Assembly: GCA_900549675.1 (NCBI GenBank)
Contig: URPG01000046.1
Location: forward strand, 1 to 10,412
Direction: 5' to 3'
Length of the DNA: 10,412 nucleotides
Source of the DNA: an uncultured Oscillospiraceae bacterium
GTDB lineage: Bacteria; Bacillota; Clostridia; Oscillospirales; Acutalibacteraceae
Positions 1-6,046 of the stretch are shown one piece after another. The position numbers were made by a program, and so were the translations under genes. The notes below the pieces were generated by a model. That model was not told the origin of the DNA. It saw only the letters and a program-made list of their open reading frames with translations, and made no database searches. Every line of letters starts with the position of its first letter. Positions within the stretch are counted from its first letter, which is position 1.

Positions 1-37
1 CGTCTAAATCAAACAAAAAGCCTTTATATTCATTCAT
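1..37 (-). CDS. HAD-superfamily hydrolase/phosphomutase, N-terminal fragment (runs off window)
   Basis: Only the first 12 codons and one base of the next are present: MNEYKGFLFDLD, followed by a codon starting with G. The F-L-F-D-L-D stretch is HAD motif I, where the first Asp is the phosphoryl-accepting nucleophile and the second the acid/base. A GAGGAG ribosome binding site lies at 50-45, seven bases before the ATG, and overlaps the TGA stop of the GH3 gene, so the two genes are translationally linked in one operon. Position behind a glycosidase suggests a sugar-phosphate phosphatase or a beta-phosphoglucomutase-like mutase. That is inference; 12 residues cannot separate HAD subfamilies. 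Confidence 0.7.
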   Translation of the reverse strand, partial: MNEYKGFLFDLD

Positions 38-48
38 TTGGCTGCTCC

Positions 49-1746
49 TCATAGACGAGTGTCCCATTTTCCGCAAAAGGCATCTACCGGGCTCTTTCCT
101 TTAAAGCGGCTGCGCCCCATCAATTTGTCTACCAAGACCTTTAACGTTCCATGCTGCGAACCATAAGTATTAATAAAGGTTTTTACGCGCGGTACATCCA
201 ACAAATGATAAGGATTCTCGACAGAAATAAAAATCGTTGGCACTGCATTGACATAATGCGGACAGTTGGCGCCCATCGGCTGCTGCCATTCTATACGCAC
301 CGATGTTTGATTCGATTTTGTAGACAAATTGGCCAAGTAAATAATATAATCATATTTTTCTTTAATCTCATTATAACAAGGTACTTTACCTTCAAAAACA
401 GAAGATGGTTCAAATATTGTTAATTCAAAGCCCTCTTTTTCCAATAACGCTTTGAATTCGTCACAAACACCTGCTCTTACAGAATAAGCCACACCCTGTT
501 CGGCTTCAATTGGATAATAAAGCACTCTCTTTTTATGGATATCCAAAGGAAGAACGTCTTTCTCTTCTTTAACCAACGTAATCGATTCATCGGCAACATC
601 CAGCGCCCATTGTTGATGTTTTCCGCAGTTCAACACTTGTTTCGCATCGCCTAAAGAAACTTCCGGCACAGGCAAATGTAATTTTAAAGCCGCTTTTAGT
701 GCTAAAATTCTGGTCACAGCTTGGTCTAATCGTTCAGGAGTGATTATACCGCTTTCATATCCTTGCCGCATAAATGCCAAATCTTCTTCTAAATTGCGAT
801 TAAATAGGAAGATATCTGTTCCGCAGGCAATTGAATGCGGAACTGCTTTTGAGCGGTCCATAGGAATTGTAAAACCTGCCATAGTGGTTGCATCACTGAC
901 AATCAGACCATTGAAGCCGAGTTCCCCTCTTAGCAGCCCTTTTTCCCCTACTAACTCGGGAGAAAAACAGCCCGGCATAATCTCTTCTTCTTTTAAGGCG
1001 GGGTTCAAACGTTTCTGCCAAGCGGGCTGCATGATATGTCCGACCATAACGGTCAAAGCACCCGCCTCAATACACTCTTTATAAATTTTCCCGTATGTAT
1101 TCATCCAATCTTCGCAGCTTAAATCATTAATGGTAGTCACCAAATGCTGATCTCGTTCATCACAGCCATCACCGGGAAAATGCTTAATGGAAACTGCTAC
1201 GCCGCGTTTTTGGCATTCTTCTGTATACGCTTTGCCGCAAACAGAAACAATTTCCGGATTAGAACCGAACGTGCGGGTATTGGTAATGGGATTGCGGAAA
1301 TTATAATCAATATCGATAATCGGCGCAAAGGCCCAGTTTGCCCCCACAGTTTTCCCTTCTTCTGCGCAGAGTTCGCCCAGACGTCTTGCATTTTCAGCAT
1401 AATTTTTTGTAGCGGCAATGGCCATGGGCGTTCCCAACATCGTACCTTCTGTGACAATTCCGTTGCCGCCCTTTTCCAAATTGGCGGCAATTAACATCGG
1501 TATTTTGCTTTTTTGCCGAAAAAGAGCGGTGGCTCTTCTTCCTTCATCCAAAGAACAAGGACGATACATCACGCCCGCGGGCTGCACGGTGTCTAATAAT
1601 TCATCCACATCCTTTTCATTATATTCTCTCATACAAGGAAACATTAATTGCTGTAATTTCTCGTCATCGCTCATTTCCGCAAGCGTTTTATTGACCCAAG
1701 CAATGTCAGAATCATTTAAAAAAAAGGGTTTTGCTTTTAAATTCAT
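49..1746 (-). CDS. Glycoside hydrolase family 3, NagZ-type beta-N-acetylglucosaminidase (possible phosphorylase)
   Basis: A 565-residue two-domain GH3 enzyme that should remove beta-linked N-acetylhexosamine from sugar chains in the cytoplasm. The TIM-barrel domain spans about 1-365. It carries KHFPGDG at 188-194 and then Asp199-Gln-His201, the spacing of the Asp-His general acid/base dyad of NagZ-type enzymes; beta-glucosidase-type GH3 proteins lack this dyad. The likely nucleophile is Asp285 in LIVSDATTMAG. Residues about 370-565 form the GH3 C-terminal alpha/beta domain. The usual HFPGHG is HFPGDG here. There is no signal peptide. The ATG has GGAGGAG seven bases upstream (1760-1754). It shares an operon with a HAD gene and lies near nahK, which fits N-acetylhexosamine use. 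GH3 enzymes with the His dyad have been reported to act as phosphorylases, so phosphorolysis is possible. Family certain; exact substrate inferred. Confidence 0.88.
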   Translation of the reverse strand: MNLKAKPFFLNDSDIAWVNKTLAEMSDDEKLQQLMFPCMREYNEKDVDELLDTVQPAGVMYRPCSLDEGRRATALFRQKSKIPMLIAANLEKGGNGIVTEGTMLGTPMAIAATKNYAENARRLGELCAEEGKTVGANWAFAPIIDIDYNFRNPITNTRTFGSNPEIVSVCGKAYTEECQKRGVAVSIKHFPGDGCDERDQHLVTTINDLSCEDWMNTYGKIYKECIEAGALTVMVGHIMQPAWQKRLNPALKEEEIMPGCFSPELVGEKGLLRGELGFNGLIVSDATTMAGFTIPMDRSKAVPHSIACGTDIFLFNRNLEEDLAFMRQGYESGIITPERLDQAVTRILALKAALKLHLPVPEVSLGDAKQVLNCGKHQQWALDVADESITLVKEEKDVLPLDIHKKRVLYYPIEAEQGVAYSVRAGVCDEFKALLEKEGFELTIFEPSSVFEGKVPCYNEIKEKYDYIIYLANLSTKSNQTSVRIEWQQPMGANCPHYVNAVPTIFISVENPYHLLDVPRVKTFINTYGSQHGTLKVLVDKLMGRSRFKGKSPVDAFCGKWDTRL

Positions 1747-1769
1747 TTAACCACTCCTCCATTTAAAGA

Positions 1770-1800
1770 ACACGTGTATTATTATTAATTGATTCTATCA
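1770..1800. promoter_or_regulatory. Candidate operator: two short palindromes at the GH3 promoter
   Basis: TGATTCTATCA (1790-1800; TGAT and ATCA arms around three bases) overlaps the -10 box. The perfect palindrome ACACGTGT (1770-1777) lies about 15-20 bases downstream of the expected transcript start. Both are well placed for repression by a dimeric regulator such as the TetR protein encoded next door. They are short, and no second copy at the TetR gene was seen, so this is tentative. Confidence 0.3.
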
Positions 1801-1825
1801 TAATACAGAAGCAGTGGTGAGTCAA
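1797..1825 (-). promoter_or_regulatory. Sigma-A-like promoter of the GH3-HAD operon
   Basis: On the minus strand TTGACT (1825-1820) and TATGAT (1802-1797) are separated by exactly 17 bases, which is a near-consensus housekeeping promoter. It lies between the stop of the TetR gene and the GH3 start, so the GH3 gene can be transcribed independently of the regulator gene. Confidence 0.7.
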
Positions 1826-1851
1826 TCTATATTTATTACAACTTATTTAAT

Positions 1852-2469
1852 CTATTTTGTGGATTTTATACAACCCTTTAAAATCATCAGCAAATCTTCT
1901 AAATATTCTTCTGCGTACCCCTGTTCTTCGCGAATTAAATCTGCACGGGGAATAATTCTTTGGCCAACGCCAAACAGTGTATTGATTAAAAACTTTGCTG
2001 TATATTCCGCATTGCGAATTAAACCAATACTGCCTTCTTCGGATGCCTGCTTTAATGCATTTGTTAAAGCAAAATGGTGAGTTTTTAATTTCTGAATATA
2101 ATCCTGTGACAGATTGAGAGGATATCCATAATAGAAGCAGCTATCAAAATCATCTAGAAAACGAACCATTGAAGCTGAATTTTTCATTTTTTGAATGTAG
2201 AAAATAAGACCTTGCTCCACCTTTTCATAGCCGGTACTATATTGGCTGATTATCTCTTCCATTTCACTGTTTAGGTCATCTAAAATTTCTATCACAAGCT
2301 CCAGCGCAATTGCCTCTTTGGATTCAAAATAACGATATAACGAGCTTCTGCCTATATTGCATGCAGCAGCAATTTCTTTCATTTCGGTGCCTGCCATTCC
2401 TCTTTCAAAGAACATCTCTTTGGCAACCTTTAAAATGGTTTCTTTTTTTATCTGAATGGGTCTGGACAT
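1852..2469 (-). CDS. TetR/AcrR-family transcriptional regulator
   Basis: A 205-residue protein of typical TetR length. The N-terminal DNA-binding domain is clear: helix 1 around 10-24 (TILKVAKEMFFERG), then the helix-turn-helix MKEIAAACNIGRSSLYRYFESKEA at about 30-53, with the family's LYRYF(E/K)SKE signature. The remaining three quarters is a helical ligand-binding and dimerisation domain without recognisable specificity. GAGG lies six bases before the ATG (2479-2476). It sits between a terminator (2537-2566) and the GH3 promoter, on the same strand, so it probably controls the GH3 operon, the nahK operon or both. The inducer could be an N-acetylhexosamine derivative, but nothing in the sequence shows this. 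Confidence 0.9.
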   Translation of the reverse strand: MSRPIQIKKETILKVAKEMFFERGMAGTEMKEIAAACNIGRSSLYRYFESKEAIALELVIEILDDLNSEMEEIISQYSTGYEKVEQGLIFYIQKMKNSASMVRFLDDFDSCFYYGYPLNLSQDYIQKLKTHHFALTNALKQASEEGSIGLIRNAEYTAKFLINTLFGVGQRIIPRADLIREEQGYAEEYLEDLLMILKGCIKSTK

Positions 2470-2536
2470 TTTTTACCTCGTCTTGTTCCGCTGCCAAAGG
2501 ACAGCCTTTATTTAAGCTTTTAACTATAAGTCCATA

Positions 2537-2566
2537 AAAAGCAGATAGAGTATACTATCTGCTTTT
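2537..2566 (-). terminator. Intrinsic terminator after the nahK/CBM9-like operon
   Basis: A perfect 12-bp stem, AAAAGCAGATAG (2537-2548) pairing with CTATCTGCTTTT (2555-2566), closes a 6-base loop. On the minus strand it runs into TTTTTA. It lies 22 bases past the stop of the CBM9-like gene and just before the TetR gene, separating those transcription units. The A/T-rich arms would let it work in both directions. Confidence 0.85.
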
Positions 2567-2587
2567 ATGTCTTCGGGTATTTTATCC

Positions 2588-3190
2588 TTACTTCACAAAA
2601 AATAAATCTGCAAATTTTTCAGGTACATGATAATTCACAATGCCGGTAGGAGAAAAAGCCGTATATTCATCTGTTTCCCCACGGTCAATGCGGTACAAGT
2701 TGAACCGCCACCGCAACCCCTCTTTTAATGAATCCAAAAATTCATTGGCAGGAATCGCAAGCTCATAGCAAGTTTTATTCTCTGTTCGCACCACAGCGGA
2801 AAGAATCACTTCTTCACGGCGTTCATAACTAAAATTTTGCTTTCCGTCATTCCGAATTAAATAATGTAAAATTGCGTTATTAGGGTTCACTTCTATCTCG
2901 ATATAGCTATTGGGATTTTTATCATCGCCAATAAAAATTTCCACCACATCTTCATCATAAATCGAGTCATTATACCGCGTCATCTTCGCTTTTATTTCAT
3001 AATCTTCACAATCAAAGGCCACATAAAGAAAATTTTCATCCCAGAGCAGCTTGGCAATAGTTCCTTGTTTCGGTTTTTCTCCACTGACTACTCCCTTGAG
3101 TAAAACCGGATAGGCCTTTTCCCATTGGGGTTTGGTTAAATCTGCGTCAATCACAAGCGGTGATTGTGTATACTTACATTGATATTCCAT
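2588..3190 (-). CDS. CBM9-like / DOMON-type carbohydrate-binding protein, cytoplasmic
   Basis: A 200-residue protein made almost wholly of one family 9-like carbohydrate-binding domain. Recognisable pieces are IDADLTKPQWEKA near the N terminus, LWDENFLYVAFDCED around 60-75, IYDEDVVEIFI around 87-97, YIEIEVNPNNAI around 107-118, and the C-terminal WRFNLYRIDRGE with AFSPTG and VPEKFADLFF. Such domains usually bind glycan ends on secreted enzymes, but here there is no signal peptide and no catalytic domain. I chose ATG 3190 over an in-frame TTG at 3223: the ATG has AAGGCAGG upstream and follows the nahK stop by 16 bases, whereas the TTG lies inside nahK. It is co-transcribed with nahK. A role as sugar-binding accessory is inferred; such stand-alone proteins are poorly characterised. 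Confidence 0.75.
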   Translation of the reverse strand: MEYQCKYTQSPLVIDADLTKPQWEKAYPVLLKGVVSGEKPKQGTIAKLLWDENFLYVAFDCEDYEIKAKMTRYNDSIYDEDVVEIFIGDDKNPNSYIEIEVNPNNAILHYLIRNDGKQNFSYERREEVILSAVVRTENKTCYELAIPANEFLDSLKEGLRWRFNLYRIDRGETDEYTAFSPTGIVNYHVPEKFADLFFVK

Positions 3191-3206
3191 TACATTGCCT
3201 GCCTTA

Positions 3207-4280
3207 TCAGTATTGAGAAACAATTTTTTGCAGTTCCTGCATTTTTTCTTCCATATCCGTCACTAATCTAAATTGCGTTCTGCACCTATCCAAATTATGC
3301 CCGGGTCTGTGAATTTTAAAATAAATATCGCCGTTTAAATAATCGGTTAAAAACCGCATTCCGCATTCAAGTGTAATCAATTTTGCAGAGAAGGGCAGTA
3401 ATTCTTTTTCTTTCGGCGTAATACTTTGTTTCAGCTCTTCCAAAAAACCTTTTGTGAAAGCTTCAAATAAAGGCAAGCTGCAAGTTACCTTTTCCAGACA
3501 GCACTCATCTTCTGCGGCAGTACTGGCACCAAAACGGATTGCATCCCCAAAATCATATAACATCGAGCCAGGCATTACCGTGTCTAAATCAATGACACAC
3601 AGCGCCTTATCCGTTTCATTATCAAATAAGATATTGTTGAGTTTAGTATCATTGTGCGTTACGCGAACAGGGATTTCACCTTTTTCGATTAAATCCACAA
3701 TCACTTTGGTATCGTTTTTACGTGACAAGACAAAATCAATTTCAGATTCTACGCTGGCTTTTCTTCCCGCTCTATCTTCTTCCACTGCTTCCAAAAACTT
3801 TTCAAACCGATTTGCCGTATGATGAAAATTCTCAATCGTATCATACAATTTTCCCGCCGGAAAATCCGCCAAATCGTTTTGGAAACGTCCGAACGCTTTT
3901 CCTGATTCATAAAATTGTTCCGGATTTTCTACCGCTTGATAGGTTTTGCTGTTTTCCACAAAGCGATACATTCTAAAATAATCGCCGTCCTCAGTGCAAT
4001 AGAGATTTTTCCCATTCACCGTCTTAATGACGATTAAGGTTTCTCTCTCCGGGCAGCCGCCCCGATTGGCTATTTTATTGTGCAGATATTCCGTCACGCG
4101 TACAATATTTTCCATCAATTTTTCGGGATCTTGAAAAACGTGATGATTGATGCGCTGTAAAATGTATTTTCCTGACCCCATTTCGGCCAGAAATGTATCA
4201 TTGATATGGCCTTCTCCATAAGGCTGTGAAGTTGCGTCAACATTGAATTGACGAATAATTTCGTTCCAATTGCACCCCAT
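3207..4280 (-). CDS. nahK: N-acetylhexosamine 1-kinase
   Basis: A 357-residue phosphotransferase-fold kinase that closely resembles Bifidobacterium longum NahK/LnpB (about 359 residues). It should use ATP to turn GlcNAc or GalNAc into the 1-phosphate in the cytoplasm. Hallmarks in order: YGEGHINDTF (21-30, nucleotide loop), YILQRIN (39-45), the catalytic loop HNDTKLNNIL (209-218) with Asp211 as probable base, and the metal-binding IDLDTVMPGS (230-239) followed by DFGDAIRFGAS (243-253). The long THNDTKLNN and MPGSMLYDFGD stretches match the NahK group rather than aminoglycoside kinases. AGAGG lies seven bases before the ATG. It heads an operon with a CBM9-like protein. No GH112 phosphorylase or galT lies in the window, so the lacto-N-biose pathway is not shown; the nearby GH3 enzyme may supply its substrate. 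Confidence 0.88.
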   Translation of the reverse strand: MGCNWNEIIRQFNVDATSQPYGEGHINDTFLAEMGSGKYILQRINHHVFQDPEKLMENIVRVTEYLHNKIANRGGCPERETLIVIKTVNGKNLYCTEDGDYFRMYRFVENSKTYQAVENPEQFYESGKAFGRFQNDLADFPAGKLYDTIENFHHTANRFEKFLEAVEEDRAGRKASVESEIDFVLSRKNDTKVIVDLIEKGEIPVRVTHNDTKLNNILFDNETDKALCVIDLDTVMPGSMLYDFGDAIRFGASTAAEDECCLEKVTCSLPLFEAFTKGFLEELKQSITPKEKELLPFSAKLITLECGMRFLTDYLNGDIYFKIHRPGHNLDRCRTQFRLVTDMEEKMQELQKIVSQY

Positions 4281-4308
4281 AACATACCTCTCTTAACAAT
4301 GTGAATGG

Positions 4309-4356
4309 TCGTTTTACAATAACTATGATTATACTATAAAAAATTCGTTTTGCAAT
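4309..4356 (-). repeat. Direct repeat ATTGYAAAACGA flanking the nahK -10 box (candidate operator)
   Basis: ATTGCAAAACGA (4356-4345) and ATTGTAAAACGA (4320-4309) match at 11 of 12 positions, are in the same orientation and are 36 bases apart. One copy covers the -35 region and the other lies in the start-proximal leader. This is a plausible binding pattern for a regulator. It contains the AAAACG half of catabolite-repression (cre) sites, but the spacing does not fit the full cre consensus. Confidence 0.4.
4328..4355 (-). promoter_or_regulatory. Promoter of the nahK operon
   Basis: On the minus strand TTGCAA (4355-4350) and a perfect TATAAT (4333-4328) lie 16 bases apart, upstream of nahK. The -35 box is embedded in one copy of a 12-base direct repeat that also occurs downstream of the expected start site. 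Confidence 0.7.
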
Positions 4357-4411
4357 CTTTCTTTTTATTCTATAGTATTGTGATAACATCGGCATTGTTC
4401 CTTACCGCAAA

Positions 4412-4439
4412 AAAGCTAACACCTGCGGATGTTAGCTTT
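4412..4439 (-). terminator. Intrinsic terminator after mgsA/HPr-like operon
   Basis: AAAGCTAACA (4412-4421) and TGTTAGCTTT (4430-4439) form a perfect 10-bp stem with an 8-base loop. Read on the minus strand it is followed by a run of T (TTTTTT through 4414-4409). It lies about 35 bases beyond the HPr-like stop. Confidence 0.88.
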
Positions 4440-4474
4440 CAGACTTAATTTATTTCTTGATATTTACAAAAAAC

Positions 4475-4705
4475 TTAATCTTGATAGATGAAGCTTTCTA
4501 TTTTATTCAATATGGATTGATCATCAGAATGTACGTGCAGTTCAATAGGATTTTTTATATCCAACGTAAATATCCCCATGATTGATTTGGCATCTAGAAT
4601 ATGAATGCCTTGAATTAATTCACAATCCACTTCTTCTTTAGAAAGGATAGCAGAGAATTCTTTTACCTTTTCCACGGTATCAATCAGCACTTTTGTATTC
4701 AGCAT
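4475..4705 (-). CDS. HPr-like (Crh-like) protein lacking the phosphocarrier histidine
   Basis: A 76-residue protein of HPr length. LDAKSIMGIFTLDI (37-50) matches the HPr region around Ser46 (KSIMGVMSL), so Ser41 here is the probable counterpart of the HPrK/P-phosphorylated serine. The N-terminal GIHARPA motif holding the active-site His15 is absent: residues 5-25 contain no histidine. It therefore cannot act as a PTS phosphocarrier and resembles Bacillus Crh in design. I chose ATG 4705 over TTG 4714, because the GTAAGG site lies 10 bases before the ATG but touches the TTG. It follows mgsA by 20 bases. B. subtilis Crh is reported to bind and inhibit MgsA, so a regulatory role on its neighbour is a strong inference. 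Divergence is high, and a degenerate HPr domain of other function is possible. Confidence 0.75.
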   Translation of the reverse strand: MLNTKVLIDTVEKVKEFSAILSKEEVDCELIQGIHILDAKSIMGIFTLDIKNPIELHVHSDDQSILNKIESFIYQD

Positions 4706-4725
4706 ACTTATCAAACCTTACTTTC

Positions 4726-5211
4726 TTATTTCGTTAAATCATTTCTGTCATTAATGCGGTCAATAATTTTCTGTTTAAAATTGATGATATTATGCTTATA
4801 TTCTTGATTCATAAGTTCGGAATGGATCAAGAAATCAGCGGTTGCTTTATTGTTAGCAATCGGAATATCATAAACCTGTGCAATTCTCAGCAAAGCTTTT
4901 ACATCAGGATCATGCGGCTGTGATTCCAACGGGTCTGAGAAAAAAACCACAAAGTTAATTCTGCCCTCCACAATTTTAGCACCAATCTGCTGATCACCGC
5001 CTAAAGGACCGCTGTTATAGCCTTTTACGGGCAATCCGGTTTTTTCGGCCACCAACCGTGCAGTGGTTCCTGTTCCGCATAAAAAATGATTCTTTAAAAT
5101 ATCCTGATTTTCGGCGCACCATTCAATTAGTTCTTGTTTTTTTCCATCGTGGGCAATTAGTGCAATCGTTTTTTGTTTTTCAATTGTAAACGTAATAAAT
5201 TCAGCATTCAT
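4726..5211 (-). CDS. mgsA: Methylglyoxal synthase
   Basis: A 161-residue enzyme that converts dihydroxyacetone phosphate to methylglyoxal and phosphate, a bypass of lower glycolysis used when phosphate is short or sugar phosphates build up. Family motifs are all present: IALIAHDGKK (16-25), CGTGTT (45-50), SGPLGGDQQIGAKI (67-80) with probable catalytic Asp73, SDPLESQPHDPDVKALLR (92-109) with His100, and NNKATADFL (120-128). It carries a roughly 12-residue N-terminal extension before the usual start of the fold. Its AAGG site is only three bases from the ATG, which is close. The gene has its own promoter and is followed by the Crh-like gene, so it is probably controlled both transcriptionally and by protein contact. 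Confidence 0.95.
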   Translation of the reverse strand: MNAEFITFTIEKQKTIALIAHDGKKQELIEWCAENQDILKNHFLCGTGTTARLVAEKTGLPVKGYNSGPLGGDQQIGAKIVEGRINFVVFFSDPLESQPHDPDVKALLRIAQVYDIPIANNKATADFLIHSELMNQEYKHNIINFKQKIIDRINDRNDLTK

Positions 5212-5245
5212 AAACCTTCACCCATTTCATTTAATCCGTACTTTT

Positions 5246-5259
5246 AAGAAAATTTTCTT
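5246..5259. promoter_or_regulatory. Perfect 14-bp palindrome in the mgsA leader (candidate operator)
   Basis: AAGAAAATTTTCTT is a perfect 14-bp palindrome that begins about 10 bases downstream of the -10 box, i.e. around or just after the transcript start. That is a typical repressor position. The A/T-rich composition raises the chance of coincidence, so confidence is modest. Confidence 0.35.
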
Positions 5260-5269
5260 TGGTGCTTAT

Positions 5270-5298
5270 ATTATACATGAATTGACAATGTTTTGCAA
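5270..5298 (-). promoter_or_regulatory. Promoter of mgsA
   Basis: TTGCAA (5298-5293) and a perfect TATAAT (5275-5270) are 17 bases apart on the minus strand, about 60 bases upstream of the mgsA start. The upstream thiE terminator makes this an independent transcription unit. Confidence 0.7.
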
Positions 5299-5329
5299 AA
5301 AGATATTTGTCCTTTTCAGGTTCTATACG

Positions 5330-5374
5330 AAAAGCCGTATTTCGATTTAGGTTATCCTTAAAAATACGGCTTTT
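5330..5374 (-). terminator. Intrinsic terminator after thiE
   Basis: AAAAGCCGTATTT (5330-5342) pairs perfectly over 13 bases with AAATACGGCTTTT (5362-5374). The loop contains a smaller nested AGG/CCT pairing. On the minus strand the stem ends in TTTT. It lies 22 bases beyond the thiE stop and separates the thiamine operon from mgsA. Confidence 0.8.
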
Positions 5375-5396
5375 CATTTTATGATTGTCTATCCTC

Positions 5397-6035
5397 TTAT
5401 CGTTTATGAGAGGAATTTTGTATTTCTTTACTCTTTGCAGCAAGTTCTTTTGCTGTTTGTCTAGGGTTTTCAGCTTTCATCAAAGCGGATACCACCGCAA
5501 TACCGTTTACCGAAGAATTTTTCAACACATGACAATTGTCTGCATTGAGGCCTCCAATGGCCACAACGGGAACAGCCACTGATTCGCAAATATTTTTTAA
5601 AGTTTCAACCGGAGTGATAACCGTTTTCACTTTAGTAGTAGTCGGATATATTGCACCAACCCCTAAATAATCAGCACCCTCGTCAACCGCTTTCTTTGCC
5701 TGTTCCACTGTTTTGGCGGTAGCACCGATAATTTTTCCCTCTCCCATCAGCTTTCTGGCAACAGACACGGGAAGGTCACTTTGCCCGACATGAACCCCTG
5801 CCGCACCACAGGCTAACGCAACATCCACCCGGTCATCAATAATGAGCGGCAGATGATAGCGGTCTGTAATTTGCTTCACTGCCTGTGCCAAACGCAAATA
5901 TTCTTTGCCTCCCTTTTCTTTTTCTCTAAGCTGAACCAATGTCACGCCGCCTTGGCAGGCTTGTTCTATCTTGTTTAGAAATTCTTCTTCTCTTAAATTG
6001 GTGCTATCCGTCACTAAATATAGACTAATATCCAT
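5397..6035 (-). CDS. thiE: Thiamine-phosphate synthase
   Basis: Joins HMP-pyrophosphate with hydroxyethylthiazole phosphate to give thiamine phosphate. The 212-residue protein has the full TIM-barrel signature: YLVTD (6-10), LVQLREKE (33-40) for pyrophosphate binding, IIDDRVDVALACGAAGVHVG (65-84), GADYLGVGAIYPTTTK (120-135) and the phosphate-binding AIGGLN (159-164). I chose ATG 6035 rather than an in-frame start at 6068: AGGAG lies eight bases before it, the domain begins directly there, and the longer version would overlap thiM. It is the last gene of the thiD-thiW-thiM-thiE locus, 11 bases after thiM. Confidence 0.95.
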   Translation of the reverse strand: MDISLYLVTDSTNLREEEFLNKIEQACQGGVTLVQLREKEKGGKEYLRLAQAVKQITDRYHLPLIIDDRVDVALACGAAGVHVGQSDLPVSVARKLMGEGKIIGATAKTVEQAKKAVDEGADYLGVGAIYPTTTKVKTVITPVETLKNICESVAVPVVAIGGLNADNCHVLKNSSVNGIAVVSALMKAENPRQTAKELAAKSKEIQNSSHKR

Positions 6036-6046
6036 TTTAGATTCTC

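Noticed and set aside
1144..1494. Plus-strand open frames across the GH3 gene
   Set aside because: They are antisense to a clearly coding frame, show no recognisable domain and have no convincing start signals.
3191..3223. In-frame TTG start that would lengthen the CBM9-like protein by 11 residues
   Set aside because: It lies inside the end of nahK with poor ribosome binding spacing; the ATG at 3190 has AAGGCAGG before it and begins the domain.
4309..4356. Catabolite-repression (cre) site at the nahK promoter
   Set aside because: TTGYAAAACG has one base too many between TTG and CG for the cre consensus, and the right half does not match; kept only as an unassigned direct repeat.
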